A stretch of DNA of 64,000 bases. Source: Campylobacter majalis. GTDB taxonomy: Bacteria > Campylobacterota > Campylobacteria > Campylobacterales > Campylobacteraceae. Of the stretch, positions 55,773 to 64,000 are shown piece after piece (within the stretch, counting starts at the first letter, position 1; every line of letters starts with the position of its first letter). The stretch is from NCBI RefSeq assembly GCF_905120465.1, contig NZ_CAJHOF010000004.1, positions 1-64,000 of the forward strand, in the 5' to 3' direction. Under the pieces are notes generated by a model. It ran no database searches and was not told the origin of the DNA. It saw only the letters and a list, made by a program, of their open reading frames with translations. The translations under genes were made by a program, and so were the position numbers.

Positions 55773-56572
55773 TTTATTTGCTGTTTTTTACATTTTTGAT
55801 TGGCTTTATTATTTTTTCCATTAGATTTAAATGGTGGCGTAAAAATATCGACTTTAAATACCCACGTGTTTTGATGTATCACATGATAAGTAAGCATTTA
55901 CCAAAAAATAAAAGTAAATTTAACCGTCTTAGAGTAGAGCCAACAGAGTTTGAAAAACAGCTTATTTGGCTTAAGAAAAATGGCTTTAAAAGCTATTTTA
56001 TGAATGAAATTTCAAGCGATTTACCAGAAAAATCAGTAATTTTAACATTTGATGATGGCTATAAAGACAATCTAATAAACGCCTTGCCACTTCTAAAAAA
56101 ATATGGTTTTAAAGCCACTATTTTTATAGTTTGCAACCGCCTTGACAATAACTGGGCTAGTGATAAGGACCTAAACAAATCAAGCCCTGAGTTAAATGCT
56201 GAAAAAATGCTAAGTGATGATGATGTCAAAATCTTGCTTGAAAGCGGACTAATTGAGATCGGCTCACACACTCTAAATCATGTAAATTTGCCAAAATTAA
56301 GCCAAGAAGAGCAAGAAAATGAGCTACTAGCGTCAAAAAATGAAATTGAAAACAAATTTAACATAAGATGCGAAAGCTTTGCTTATCCGTTTGGATTTTA
56401 TGATCAAATTTCTCTAATCTTGGCTAAAAAACACTATAAATTTGCCACTACAACGCAAAATGATGTGTTAAAATCAAGTTATGAAAATAATGAAATTCCA
56501 CGCATTATGATAAGCGGACGAAGTGGAATGTTAAATTTTATCTTAAAAATAAAAAAAGGCAGAGCTAGATGA
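55769..56572 (+). CDS. Membrane-anchored polysaccharide deacetylase, copy 1
   Basis: This 267-residue carbohydrate esterase family 4 (NodB) enzyme has one N-terminal membrane helix (MIYLLFFTFLIGFIIFSIRF) and a periplasmic or cytosolic catalytic domain: PRVLMYHMISKH, the zinc motif ILTFDDGYKDN (Asp-Asp, about residues 92-102), IEIGSHTLNHVNLPKL (His-His) and FAYPFGFYDQ. It removes acetyl groups from N-acetylated sugars. A second copy is encoded at 59569. ATGA overlaps on both sides. Confidence 0.87.
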   Translation: MIYLLFFTFLIGFIIFSIRFKWWRKNIDFKYPRVLMYHMISKHLPKNKSKFNRLRVEPTEFEKQLIWLKKNGFKSYFMNEISSDLPEKSVILTFDDGYKDNLINALPLLKKYGFKATIFIVCNRLDNNWASDKDLNKSSPELNAEKMLSDDDVKILLESGLIEIGSHTLNHVNLPKLSQEEQENELLASKNEIENKFNIRCESFAYPFGFYDQISLILAKKHYKFATTTQNDVLKSSYENNEIPRIMISGRSGMLNFILKIKKGRAR

Positions 56573-57540
56573 AAATATGCTATTTTAGCTGTTCATCTAT
56601 CTTTGGTGGTATCGAAAATATCATAGTAAAAAGCCTAAATGAGCTATCAAAAACCAACGAAGTAGCACTTATTGTGCCAAAAAATTGCGAATACAAAAAC
56701 AAACTTAACAAAAATGTTAAAATTTACGAGTATCAAAGCTTTGATAAACGCTACAATCCATTTTTATATCTACAAATCGCTAAAATAGCTAAAAATTATG
56801 AGTTAATTCACACTCATGGTGCCAAAGCAACACAGATTTTTTATCTACTTAATAAAATTTTAAACAAAAAATTTGTTGCAACTAAACATAATGTAAGAAA
56901 AGGCAAAATTTTTAACCAAATAAAAAATGTCATAGCCGTTTCAAAAGAGGTTGCTAAGACCATCAAAAATAGCTCTAAAATTATATACTTTGGGCATGAA
57001 AAGCAAGACATTAAACCTGAAATTTTAAGCGATAAATTTAGCATAGTAAGCGTTGGCAGGCTTGATAAAATAAAGGGCTTTGATCTGCTTATAAATGCAC
57101 TTGCAAATGTAGAATTTGAATTTAGGCTCTATATTGTCGGTGAAGGTTGCGAAAGAGAGAATTTGCAGCTTTTAATACAAAAACTAAACTTAACAGATAG
57201 GGTTTTTTTGCTTGGATTTAGAAATGATACTTTTAATATTTTAAAGGGTGCAAATTTGCAAGTCATAGCCTCTAGAAGTGAGGGCTTTCCAAATGTTTTA
57301 ATAGAGGGCATTTTTTATGCAAACGCACTTGTTTCAGTTCATATTGGTAGTATAGCAGAGATACTGGATAATAAATTTTTAACAACTCATGAAAATTTAA
57401 GCAAAAAGTTAGACGAAATTTATAAAAACTATGAAAACTACAGCTTAGAATTTAAAGAATTTGCCAAAAAACAAGAGAATTTGCTTAGCCTAGATCGTTA
57501 TATTTGTGAATTAAAAGATTATTATAAGGAGCTTCAATGA
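56569..57540 (+). CDS. Glycosyltransferase family 4
   Basis: This 323-residue GT-B glycosyltransferase has an N-terminal Rossmann domain (SCSSIFGGIENIIVKSLNEL), IHTHGAKATQIFYLLNKI, and a C-terminal domain with SVGRLDKIKGFDLLINALAN near residue 161 and the donor motif SRSEGFPNVLIEGIFYANAL near 241. It resembles the gene at 58589 in domain layout and in the piece RYNPF..(L)YK(Q)IAKI, and both lie beside a deacetylase, suggesting a duplicated unit. Acceptor and donor are unknown. ATGA overlaps on both sides. Confidence 0.85.
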   Translation: MKICYFSCSSIFGGIENIIVKSLNELSKTNEVALIVPKNCEYKNKLNKNVKIYEYQSFDKRYNPFLYLQIAKIAKNYELIHTHGAKATQIFYLLNKILNKKFVATKHNVRKGKIFNQIKNVIAVSKEVAKTIKNSSKIIYFGHEKQDIKPEILSDKFSIVSVGRLDKIKGFDLLINALANVEFEFRLYIVGEGCERENLQLLIQKLNLTDRVFLLGFRNDTFNILKGANLQVIASRSEGFPNVLIEGIFYANALVSVHIGSIAEILDNKFLTTHENLSKKLDEIYKNYENYSLEFKEFAKKQENLLSLDRYICELKDYYKELQ

Positions 57541-58592
57541 GCCTTAAAATTGTGCATTGTGCTATTTTTAATGAGTATGATAATGGAAATTTCTTTTATG
57601 GCATGGAGAGAAAAATTTCGCACGGACTTATACAAAACGGACATTTTGTTTATGATTTTAGTTATCGAGATTGGGAGAGAAATTTAAGATTTTTAAAGAT
57701 AAAAAATAGCGGCTTAAAAAAAATGAATGAAAAACTTGTGCAAATTTGTAAAAATTTAAAAGCAGATGTTTTGCTTTTAGCTAAAGCCGAAAAGATAAAT
57801 ATACAAACATTAAAAACTATTAAAAAAACCTTGCCAAATATCAAAATTGCTCAATGGTATGTCGATCATTTAGAAGAAACTTCATCTTTTTTTGAGAAAT
57901 TGCATGAAATTGATGTGTTTTTTTATGCAAATGCTAAACCACTTAGTATGCTTAGCAAAAATCATCCTAATGCAAAATTTACTTTTATTCCAAATATCTC
58001 AGATGAGGCATTTGATAAGCGTTATGATGCGTCTAAAACGACAGATGTTGTTTATATAGCAAGGGATTACAAAGAAGATGTTAGACATAAATTTGCTTTG
58101 CTTTTAGATGAGTTTTGCAAACAAAATGGCATAAATCATAAAATTTACGCCAGTCTTGGCAATGCGGCGGTTTTTGGCGATGATTTTCATAAAGTTATCA
58201 ATCAGGCAAAAATAGCGATAAATTTTAATAGAGATGATGGGTTAAATGCAAACGAAGCGGATAAGTTTTTAGGAGCTAGTGATAGAATGGCTCAATTTAT
58301 GGGGTGTGGGATTTGCACTTTTAGTCCATATATAAAAGGTTTTGAGAGATTTTTTAACGATGAAAAAGAGATAGTGTATTTTAATTCGCCACAAGATTGC
58401 TTTGATAAAATTAAACACTATTTAGCCAATAACAAATTTAAATCAATCGCAAATGCAGGGCGAAATAAAGCCCTAAAAATCGCAAATGCAAAAAGAGTTA
58501 GTAAATTTATGATAGAAATTTTAACAAACACACCCTTAAGCGAAGCGTATGAATGGAGTGATTTGATATATCAAGATGGAGAGCAGATATGA
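57537..58592 (+). CDS. CgeB-like glycosyltransferase
   Basis: This 351-residue protein has the layout of the CgeB/Glyco_trans_1_2 group: an N-domain opening KIVHCAIFNEYDNGNFFYGM, a core TDVVYIARDYKEDVRHKFAL, and the C-terminal FNRDDGLNANEADKFLGASD, with MAQFMGCGICTFSPYIKGFE and YFNSPQDCFDKIKHYLAN. Such enzymes add sugars in surface-glycan and spore polysaccharide pathways. The substrate cannot be read from the sequence. ATGA overlaps to both neighbours show it belongs to the operon. Confidence 0.7.
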   Translation: MSLKIVHCAIFNEYDNGNFFYGMERKISHGLIQNGHFVYDFSYRDWERNLRFLKIKNSGLKKMNEKLVQICKNLKADVLLLAKAEKINIQTLKTIKKTLPNIKIAQWYVDHLEETSSFFEKLHEIDVFFYANAKPLSMLSKNHPNAKFTFIPNISDEAFDKRYDASKTTDVVYIARDYKEDVRHKFALLLDEFCKQNGINHKIYASLGNAAVFGDDFHKVINQAKIAINFNRDDGLNANEADKFLGASDRMAQFMGCGICTFSPYIKGFERFFNDEKEIVYFNSPQDCFDKIKHYLANNKFKSIANAGRNKALKIANAKRVSKFMIEILTNTPLSEAYEWSDLIYQDGEQI

Positions 58593-59572
58593 AAATTTTG
58601 CATACACTTCACTGGGTGCAATTTGCTGGAACTGAGAAAGTTTGCGTGGATTTGTGTAATGAAATGTCAAAAAATCACGATGTCTATTTGCTTAGTAAGG
58701 CTGAAATTTCAAAATACGTAAATCATGAAGTTAATATAGTAAAATTAGATTTTGAAAAAAATCGCTATAATCCATTTTTTTTATATAAAATTGCAAAAAT
58801 TTTAAAAAAAATAAGTCCTGATATCATACACTGTCACAATACAAAAGAGCTAGAAGTGATGTATAATGCAAGAATTTTTATGTCTAAAAAGATCCCTATT
58901 GTCGCCACAAAGCATACTTTACGAGCTAAAAAACGATATAAAAAAGCTGATTTATGCGTGGCGATATTAGAAGATACAAAAGAGATTTTAAAAGACGGAT
59001 CGATTATTATCAAAAATGGAATGTATGAAAAAAAGGTAAATCCTGTCAAAAAAATAGATAAATTTCACATAGTTTCAGCCGCCAGACTTTCGCCTGTCAA
59101 AGGGATGCAAACCATCATAAAAGCGGCTCTTATGCTTGATTTTGATTTTAAAATCAGTCTATTTGGACAAGGTGAGCAAGAACAAGAGCTACGAAATTTA
59201 ATAAAAGAATTGGGGCTTGAAAAACAAATCGATATAGTAGGATTTGTCGATAATTTACAAGATTATTTAGCTAGTGCTGATGTGCAAATTATTGCTTCTA
59301 TTTTTGAGCCTTATGGCTTGACTGCGATTGATGGAGTTTATTATTCGCCACTTCTTATTTCGACAAATACTGGAATTTGTTCGCAAATTTTACCAAAAGA
59401 GTTAATTTTTGAAAGCTCAGAACAAGCGTTAGCTTTTAAACTAAATGAGATTTATGCAAATTACAACAAATACAAAGAAATTTTTGCTAAAGTAAAAAAG
59501 ATGAAAGATGAGTTTAGTATAGAAAAAATGACACAAAAATATATAAATGCGTATCAGGAGCTATTAAAATGA
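58589..59572 (+). CDS. Glycosyltransferase family 4
   Basis: This 327-residue GT-B enzyme begins MKILHTLHWVQFAGTEKVCV and shows IIHCHNTKELEVMYNARIFM, SAARLSPVKGMQTIIKAALM near residue 167 and SADVQIIASIFEPYGLTAID near 231, the donor-binding EPxG-type motif. It follows the CgeB-like gene and precedes the second deacetylase. Sequence layout is shared with the transferase at 56569. The sugar specificity is unknown. ATGA overlap on both sides. Confidence 0.85.
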   Translation: MKILHTLHWVQFAGTEKVCVDLCNEMSKNHDVYLLSKAEISKYVNHEVNIVKLDFEKNRYNPFFLYKIAKILKKISPDIIHCHNTKELEVMYNARIFMSKKIPIVATKHTLRAKKRYKKADLCVAILEDTKEILKDGSIIIKNGMYEKKVNPVKKIDKFHIVSAARLSPVKGMQTIIKAALMLDFDFKISLFGQGEQEQELRNLIKELGLEKQIDIVGFVDNLQDYLASADVQIIASIFEPYGLTAIDGVYYSPLLISTNTGICSQILPKELIFESSEQALAFKLNEIYANYNKYKEIFAKVKKMKDEFSIEKMTQKYINAYQELLK

Positions 59573-60351
59573 TTTGGGCGTATTTTTTTATAGCAATTAT
59601 TATAACAGCGATTTCGCTTCGGTATAATTGGTGGCGAAAAAGTGAAAGCTTTAAACATGCAAGAGTGTTGATGTATCACAGTATCAACACGCACAAAGGC
59701 GATAAATTTGACAAATGGCGCGTAAAGCCAGATGAATTTGAAAAACAAGTGGCATGGATGGCAAAAAATGGTTTTACAAGCTATACTATTAGTGAGCTTA
59801 CAAAATTTGAAATTTTACCTTTAAAGTCTATTGCTATCACATTTGATGATGGATATGGTGATAATTTCACCAATGCTTTTGAAATTTTAAAAAAATACAA
59901 TTTTAAAGCCACTATCTATCTAGTGCCAAATCAAAAAACAAACCATTGGGAGCACAAAAACACCAAACATATTTCAAATATGTTAAACCAAGAGCAAATT
60001 TTAGCCATGCAAAAAAGCGGTCTTATTGAGTTTGGTTCGCACACAATGTCACATTTAAACCTAGAACGAGCTAGTATTGAGGTGGTTAAAGACGAACTAG
60101 TGCGGTCTAAACAAGCTATCAAGAGCATAACAGGAGAAGAATGCACAACTTTTGCCTATCCATATGGTAAATATAACGATGATATTGTGCGTTTGGCAAA
60201 GGATGCAGGATATGAAAATGCCGTTATAGTAAAGCGTGGCGTATATAAGAATGGCGATGATAAATTTCAGATAAAGCGCATAGGAGTGCTTGGGCGTGAA
60301 AGCTTTTTTGACTTTTGGTTAAAATTTAATAAAATAAGGAACAAGCTATGA
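59569..60351 (+). CDS. Membrane-anchored polysaccharide deacetylase, copy 2
   Basis: This 260-residue NodB-family enzyme has an N-terminal helix (MIWAYFFIAIIITAISLRYN) and the catalytic motifs ARVLMYHSINTHK, IAITFDDGYGDNFTNAF (Asp-Asp), IEFGSHTMSHLNLERA (His-His) and TFAYPYGKYND. It is a paralogue of the protein at 55769 with the same motifs and anchor. The two copies might act on different sugar residues of one glycan. ATGA overlaps link it to the operon. Confidence 0.87.
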   Translation: MIWAYFFIAIIITAISLRYNWWRKSESFKHARVLMYHSINTHKGDKFDKWRVKPDEFEKQVAWMAKNGFTSYTISELTKFEILPLKSIAITFDDGYGDNFTNAFEILKKYNFKATIYLVPNQKTNHWEHKNTKHISNMLNQEQILAMQKSGLIEFGSHTMSHLNLERASIEVVKDELVRSKQAIKSITGEECTTFAYPYGKYNDDIVRLAKDAGYENAVIVKRGVYKNGDDKFQIKRIGVLGRESFFDFWLKFNKIRNKL

Positions 60352-61088
60352 TAAAAGCGTCTGTTTATATGATATGCCTAAACGAACAAAAGCACATAAG
60401 ACGTGCATTACAAGCCGTTAAAGACTTTGATGAAATTATCGTAGTTGATAGTGGTAGCACTGATGATACTGTAAGTATCGCTAAAGAATATACGCATAAG
60501 GTAATGTATAAAAAATGGGAAGGCGAAGGAGTGCAAAAAGCTTATGCTTTAGCGCAATGCACAAACGAATGGATACTAAACATCGATGCTGATGAAGAGG
60601 TGTCTCCTCAGCTAAAAAATGAAATAGAGCGATTTATGTTGCAAGATGAGTATGTTGCTCTTGATATACCATTTCATGAGTATAGTCTGGGTAAAATTTG
60701 TAATGATAAAGTGCGAAAAAATACACATATTAGGTTTTTTAAAAAGCAAAATGCCCAATACAAAAATATGGGGGTTCATGCTCAGGTTGAAATTTCAAAT
60801 GGCAAAATAAAACGTGCTAATGGCACAATACATCATTTTAGTGATAAATTTATTCACGAGCTAGTAATGAAAAACAACAACTATTCAAGCCTAAGAGCCG
60901 AACAAAAAACTAAAAAATTTTCATTTTTAAAGCTTTTATTTATTTATCCACTTGTTTTTTTTAAATCTTATATTCTTAGGCGTTCATTTTATGATGGCAA
61001 AAAAGGTTTTATAACAGCAAATATAAATGCCTTTTATGCATTTTTAAAAGAAGCAAAACTTTATGAAAAAGAGCTAAAAAATAACTAA
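60348..61088 (+). CDS. Glycosyltransferase family 2, WaaE/KdtX-like
   Basis: This 246-residue GT-A glycosyltransferase is of the WaaE/KdtX/LgtF type that adds hexoses to the heptose core. It begins KASVYMICLNEQKHIRRALQ, then the nucleotide-sugar site FDEIIVVDSGSTDDTVSIAK, the KWEGEGVQKAYALAQCTNEW segment and the DXD motif ILNIDADEEVSP near residue 83. The last part is hydrophobic (LLFIYPLVFFKSYIL). It is the last gene of the operon; the space behind it holds no gene. Confidence 0.86.
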   Translation: MIKASVYMICLNEQKHIRRALQAVKDFDEIIVVDSGSTDDTVSIAKEYTHKVMYKKWEGEGVQKAYALAQCTNEWILNIDADEEVSPQLKNEIERFMLQDEYVALDIPFHEYSLGKICNDKVRKNTHIRFFKKQNAQYKNMGVHAQVEISNGKIKRANGTIHHFSDKFIHELVMKNNNYSSLRAEQKTKKFSFLKLLFIYPLVFFKSYILRRSFYDGKKGFITANINAFYAFLKEAKLYEKELKNN

Positions 61089-61139
61089 TTTATTGTAGTT
61101 TGATTGCAAAATTTATTTATTTTACTCATGATAAATGAT

Positions 61140-61162
61140 GATTTGAGTTATCATCTTGTAAC
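61140..61162. repeat. 23-bp imperfect dispersed repeat, copy 2
   Basis: GATTTGAGTTATCATCTTGT followed by AAC matches 40981-41003 at 19 of 23 positions. It lies just behind the glycan operon in a gene-free space of about 220 bases. Confidence 0.4.
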
Positions 61163-61310
61163 GAGCGAAGCGAAGTTAAAAACCAACAACAACATCCATC
61201 TTATCAATAAAACATATAAAAGTTATTTTAAGGCCAACAAGTGATAAATTTACTACGTTAAAGATAGCCAAAATTTAATTTTGTAGCCTTGCTTATTATA
61301 AATTAAAGTG

Positions 61311-62156
61311 CTAAACATCAAGCTTCATTAAAAGTCTAAGTGCTAGATTTGCTTCGTGATTTGCACATATTGCTACGCGTGGAGCCATAAGTCCTTGTCC
61401 GATTTTGGCTTCATTTTTAAAATCACCAGCCAAATAGACATTTTTTGCAAATTTCATAGTTTTTATTTCATTGCTACTATGGTATCCAGCCATGCCTGAA
61501 GCACCAATAATTTGCTTATTAGCCAAACTCGCACCAGCTTCGTTTATAATCATGCTTTTACTAGCCACGTTATCAAAAGCCTCGCAAATTATACTACACT
61601 CTTTAAAAACCGTAGCCACATTTGAGCTATCAAGATACAAATCATGCGTGATTACTTCAACAAATGGATTAACATCAGCTATTAGTGATTTTAAGGCTTT
61701 GGTTTTTTGCATACCTATGTGACGCACAAAATATTGCTGACGATTTAAGTTGCTTGGCTCAACTATATCAAAATCAACCAACACAAGTTTAGCTACGCCA
61801 ACCCTTGCTAGGCTTAAAGCTATGTTTGACCCAAGTCCGCCAAGCCCTGCCACGCCGATACAAGCACTATTTAAGGCTTGATTTAATTCAGGCGAGTTTC
61901 TAGCCTCAATCATCGTTTTTAATATCTCACGCTCAGGCATTACTCCGCGTTTTATAAGAGTTATTTTATCGCCATTTTTCAGTATCTCATCGGTTTTAAC
62001 CGCAAAGCCATTTAGTATAAATATATCCGCATTTTCAAGCTCGTGTTTTGATAAAAATTTTGAAATTTCACTATCTTTTTCGTTAAATTTATCCATTAAA
62101 GCATGAGTTGTATTAACATCTATATCAAAATCAAATCCATTTATATTTATTTTCAT
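61311..62156 (-). CDS. thiF: ThiF-type adenylyltransferase with fused ThiS-like domain
   Basis: This 281-residue protein contains a ThiS-like beta-grasp N-domain (residues 1-72, ILNGFAVKTDEILKNGDKIT) fused to an E1-like adenylation domain: CIGVAGLGGLGSNIALSLAR (nucleotide site, about 98-117), VLVDFDIVEPSNLNRQQYF, HIGMQKTKALKSLIADVNPF, and ASGMAGYHSSNEI. It activates the carboxyl end of sulphur carrier ThiS for thiazole synthesis. The N-domain has no Gly-Gly end, so it is not a carrier itself; Pfam lists this ThiS-like domain on ThiF proteins. Confidence 0.85.
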   Translation of the reverse strand: MKININGFDFDIDVNTTHALMDKFNEKDSEISKFLSKHELENADIFILNGFAVKTDEILKNGDKITLIKRGVMPEREILKTMIEARNSPELNQALNSACIGVAGLGGLGSNIALSLARVGVAKLVLVDFDIVEPSNLNRQQYFVRHIGMQKTKALKSLIADVNPFVEVITHDLYLDSSNVATVFKECSIICEAFDNVASKSMIINEAGASLANKQIIGASGMAGYHSSNEIKTMKFAKNVYLAGDFKNEAKIGQGLMAPRVAICANHEANLALRLLMKLDV

Positions 62157-62164
62157 ATTATCCC

Positions 62165-63007
62165 TTAAAACTCAAATTTACCAGGCTCTACTGATTTATC
62201 ATGTGTTGCAAAAATTTTAATACAATACGGATTTTCGCTTTGTGCTTTTATCCATTCTAAAGACAGCCTTTGCTCTGTTCTGTTTAGTGCAATGCCAGAA
62301 AGAAGCATATTTTGCCATGATTTATATGAGTAAGCACCATCACTTACAAACAATACGTATTTTTTCTCACTATTTGTAATTTTTACAGCAAACATCCCAT
62401 CGGTATGTCCTGGTATTGCGATTAACTCAACACTTCTATCACGAAATAAATCATATGATTTATTCGATGGACCTAGTGCATCGTTCCAGTCAAACTCAGT
62501 TATATTTATCTTGTCCCACCACTTTTTTTGGTAACGCACAAATGAGTGTTTTTTAGCACATTGTAGCTCATCAGCTGAGACTAAAATTTTCTTTGCGTCT
62601 TTTACATGCTCTAAGCCACTTACATGATCACAATCTAAATGCGTTAATATGACATAATCAAGTTCAGACGGTTGCACTCCTAAGGCTTGTAGTTGCTCGT
62701 GTATGGCTTTTCCATTTTGAATAACGCCTTGATTTATCATGTATAATAGACGAGAGCCTAGCGATTTTATCTGTGCTGATTTGTCAAATACTCCATCTGG
62801 ACTCATGTTTCTGTGCCAACCAGTGTCGATTAAAATTTTGCCCTTTGGGTGTTCGATATAGTATGAAAAAACGGGTAACCAAATGCGTTTGTGTTTTGGT
62901 GTAAAAATGCCAAAAAATTTCTTTTTTGTAAAATTTTCGCCACCAAAAGGAAGATCTGGAGAGACGCAAACATCACCAGTATGCAAAACGTGTATTTTGA
63001 TGCTCAT
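62165..63007 (-). CDS. MBL-fold metallo-hydrolase, lactonase-like
   Basis: This 280-residue metallo-beta-lactamase fold enzyme has the metal motif LTHLDCDHVSG (HxDxDH, about residues 120-130), a further His in IPGHTDGMFAV near 198, an Asp in VSDGAYSYKS and the last His in FATHDKSVEPG. The opening IKIHVLHTGDVCVSPDLPFG and GKILIDTGWHRN are close to AHL-lactonase-like and related hydrolases. It is not clear that this organism uses acyl-homoserine lactones. It lies nine bases upstream of thiF. Confidence 0.8.
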   Translation of the reverse strand: MSIKIHVLHTGDVCVSPDLPFGGENFTKKKFFGIFTPKHKRIWLPVFSYYIEHPKGKILIDTGWHRNMSPDGVFDKSAQIKSLGSRLLYMINQGVIQNGKAIHEQLQALGVQPSELDYVILTHLDCDHVSGLEHVKDAKKILVSADELQCAKKHSFVRYQKKWWDKINITEFDWNDALGPSNKSYDLFRDRSVELIAIPGHTDGMFAVKITNSEKKYVLFVSDGAYSYKSWQNMLLSGIALNRTEQRLSLEWIKAQSENPYCIKIFATHDKSVEPGKFEF

Positions 63008-63055
63008 TTTTAACCTTATAAAATTTTGCCTATTGTAGTATTTTATGCTTAAGAT

Positions 63056-64000
63056 TTACATTAAATTTATAATATCATCAATGACTTCGTTTGATTTATC
63101 TTTGGTTAAAATTTTAGCCAAACGAGTTGAAATTTCTTTAATATCTAAAGTATTTAAAATTTCAAGCATCTCATTCTCGTTTATATCGTCTTGCATAATA
63201 ATTTTTGCTAAACCTTGATCGCTTAAAAATTTAGCATTATGATACTGATGGTTTGAAGCGGCGTGAGGGTAGGGGATGAATATACACACAAGTGCATTTG
63301 CCACGCTTTCCCATAACGAACTGGCACCAGCACGAGTGATGGCTACATCAGCCTTGCTTAAAAGTTTTGGCATATCGCTGCTAAACTCAAATAAATCCAC
63401 ATCTGTGCCAACTTTAACGCCAATAGCCTCGTATCTAGCACACAAATCATCATATGCACCCTTGCCGCATTGATGTGTGATTTTAATGCCATGCTCTTTT
63501 AGCTTTGAGCTTAAATTTACGGCTAGATTATTTATAGCTGTTGCGCCCTGAGAGCCACCCATAAAAAGCACAGTTTTTAACTCATGGCGAATCCTTGCAG
63601 CATCAAAAAACTCATCTCTTACTGGGTATGGATAAAATGGCTTGATATATGAGCTATAAAAGCCCTTTGCAAATGGTTTAAGTAAGGAATTTAACTTGCC
63701 CATAACTGCATTTTGCTCGTGTATAAAAAGTGGTGTTTTTGTAATAATTGCTGCGATACTAGCGGGAGCTGCTGAGTATCCACCTACGCTAATTACGGCT
63801 TTTACTTTATGTTTTTTTAAGATTATAGCACATTTTAAAGCTAATTTTATGATATTTAAAACAGATAAAATTTTATCTATTCCACGCCTATTTACAACGC
63901 CTTTGCTTTGTAAAAAGTATTTGTGAGTAAAATTTTCATCGTTTTTAAACCACAATATGTCTTGACCGCTAGTTGAGCCAATAAACACGCTTTTATGCCC
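63056..64000 (-). CDS. murG: MurG glycosyltransferase, 5' end outside window
   Basis: MurG adds N-acetylglucosamine to lipid I to make lipid II in peptidoglycan synthesis. The C-terminal 315 residues are present; the start lies beyond 64000, since the open frame reaches the edge and the glycine-rich N-terminal loop is missing. Visible motifs: SVGGYSAAPASIAAIITKTP, FIHEQNAVMGKLNSLLKPFA, VLFMGGSQGATAINNLAVNL, ITHQCGKGAYDDL, AITRAGASSLWESVANALVC, and FIPYPHAASNHQYHNAKFLS. These match C. jejuni MurG. It is followed downstream by the MBL gene after about 50 bases. Confidence 0.93.
   Translation of the reverse strand, partial: GHKSVFIGSTSGQDILWFKNDENFTHKYFLQSKGVVNRRGIDKILSVLNIIKLALKCAIILKKHKVKAVISVGGYSAAPASIAAIITKTPLFIHEQNAVMGKLNSLLKPFAKGFYSSYIKPFYPYPVRDEFFDAARIRHELKTVLFMGGSQGATAINNLAVNLSSKLKEHGIKITHQCGKGAYDDLCARYEAIGVKVGTDVDLFEFSSDMPKLLSKADVAITRAGASSLWESVANALVCIFIPYPHAASNHQYHNAKFLSDQGLAKIIMQDDINENEMLEILNTLDIKEISTRLAKILTKDKSNEVIDDIINLM

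Noticed and set aside
1-64000. CRISPR array, insertion sequence, rRNA or integrase
   Set aside because: I found no regularly spaced repeats, transposase or integrase motifs, or rRNA sequence.

Overview
This window looks like chromosomal DNA from a Campylobacter-type epsilonproteobacterium (Campylobacterota). The evidence is its strong AT richness, extended -10 promoters of the TATAAT/GATAAAAT type without clear -35 boxes, an unusually long flagellin-like FlgL behind a GG-N10-GC (sigma54) promoter, a CjaA-like cysteine-binding lipoprotein, a CiaD-like gene beside the tRNA nucleotidyltransferase gene, and a MurG that matches the Campylobacter form. I cannot name the species.

Layout. 1-6900: tRNA-Leu, the nucleoid protein HU, YaaA, FlgL, FtsK and ribosomal protein S15. 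6900-11000 is an accessory and decaying stretch. It holds a gene-poor segment with a GC-richer structured block (about 7600-8020), a badly broken DUF2314-ankyrin gene, a small HTH gene facing a paired 11-bp palindrome, two TM2-domain genes (one interrupted by TAG), a lipoprotein, and another gene interrupted by TAG. 11000-18400 (mostly minus): PFL/UPF0210 with its ACT-domain partner, a HAD phosphatase, an orphan TAXI binding protein, a metallophosphatase, and an agmatine-to-putrescine pair (agmatine deiminase and N-carbamoylputrescine amidase) around an exported cyclophilin-fold protein. 18700-22400: a membrane protein and a complete amino-acid ABC importer (two permeases, ATPase, CjaA-like lipoprotein). 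22500-27700: valyl-tRNA synthetase, meso-diaminopimelate dehydrogenase and a MetN ATPase without its partners.

28600-40700: YggS, RseP, a small membrane protein, RarD, class II DAHP synthase, a copper block (CopA, CopZ, an uncharacterised helical protein, GNAT), YebC, a cyclophilin, ThiL and TruD. 41600-48400 (minus): GlyS, a 48-residue membrane peptide, an exonuclease-family protein, TrmL, Cca, a CiaD-like protein, a TPR protein, LeuB and LeuD. 48600-51600: a TonB-dependent haem/iron-protein type receptor with a nine-G tract inside the coding sequence, which suggests phase variation. 51700-61100: a single-direction lipooligosaccharide/glycan operon (lipid A acyltransferase, ELM1-type protein, five glycosyltransferases, O-antigen ligase and two membrane-anchored polysaccharide deacetylases). 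The nine genes from the ELM1-type gene to the last glycosyltransferase are joined by eight successive 4-bp ATGA overlaps. 61300-64000 (minus): ThiF with a fused ThiS-like domain, an MBL-fold hydrolase, and MurG cut by the window edge.

The most unusual signals are the G9 tract in the receptor, the ATGA-linked glycan operon with its repeated deacetylase/glycosyltransferase units, the HTH gene with twin palindromes beside stop-interrupted TM2 genes, and several long gene-free stretches, two of which share a 23-bp imperfect repeat.
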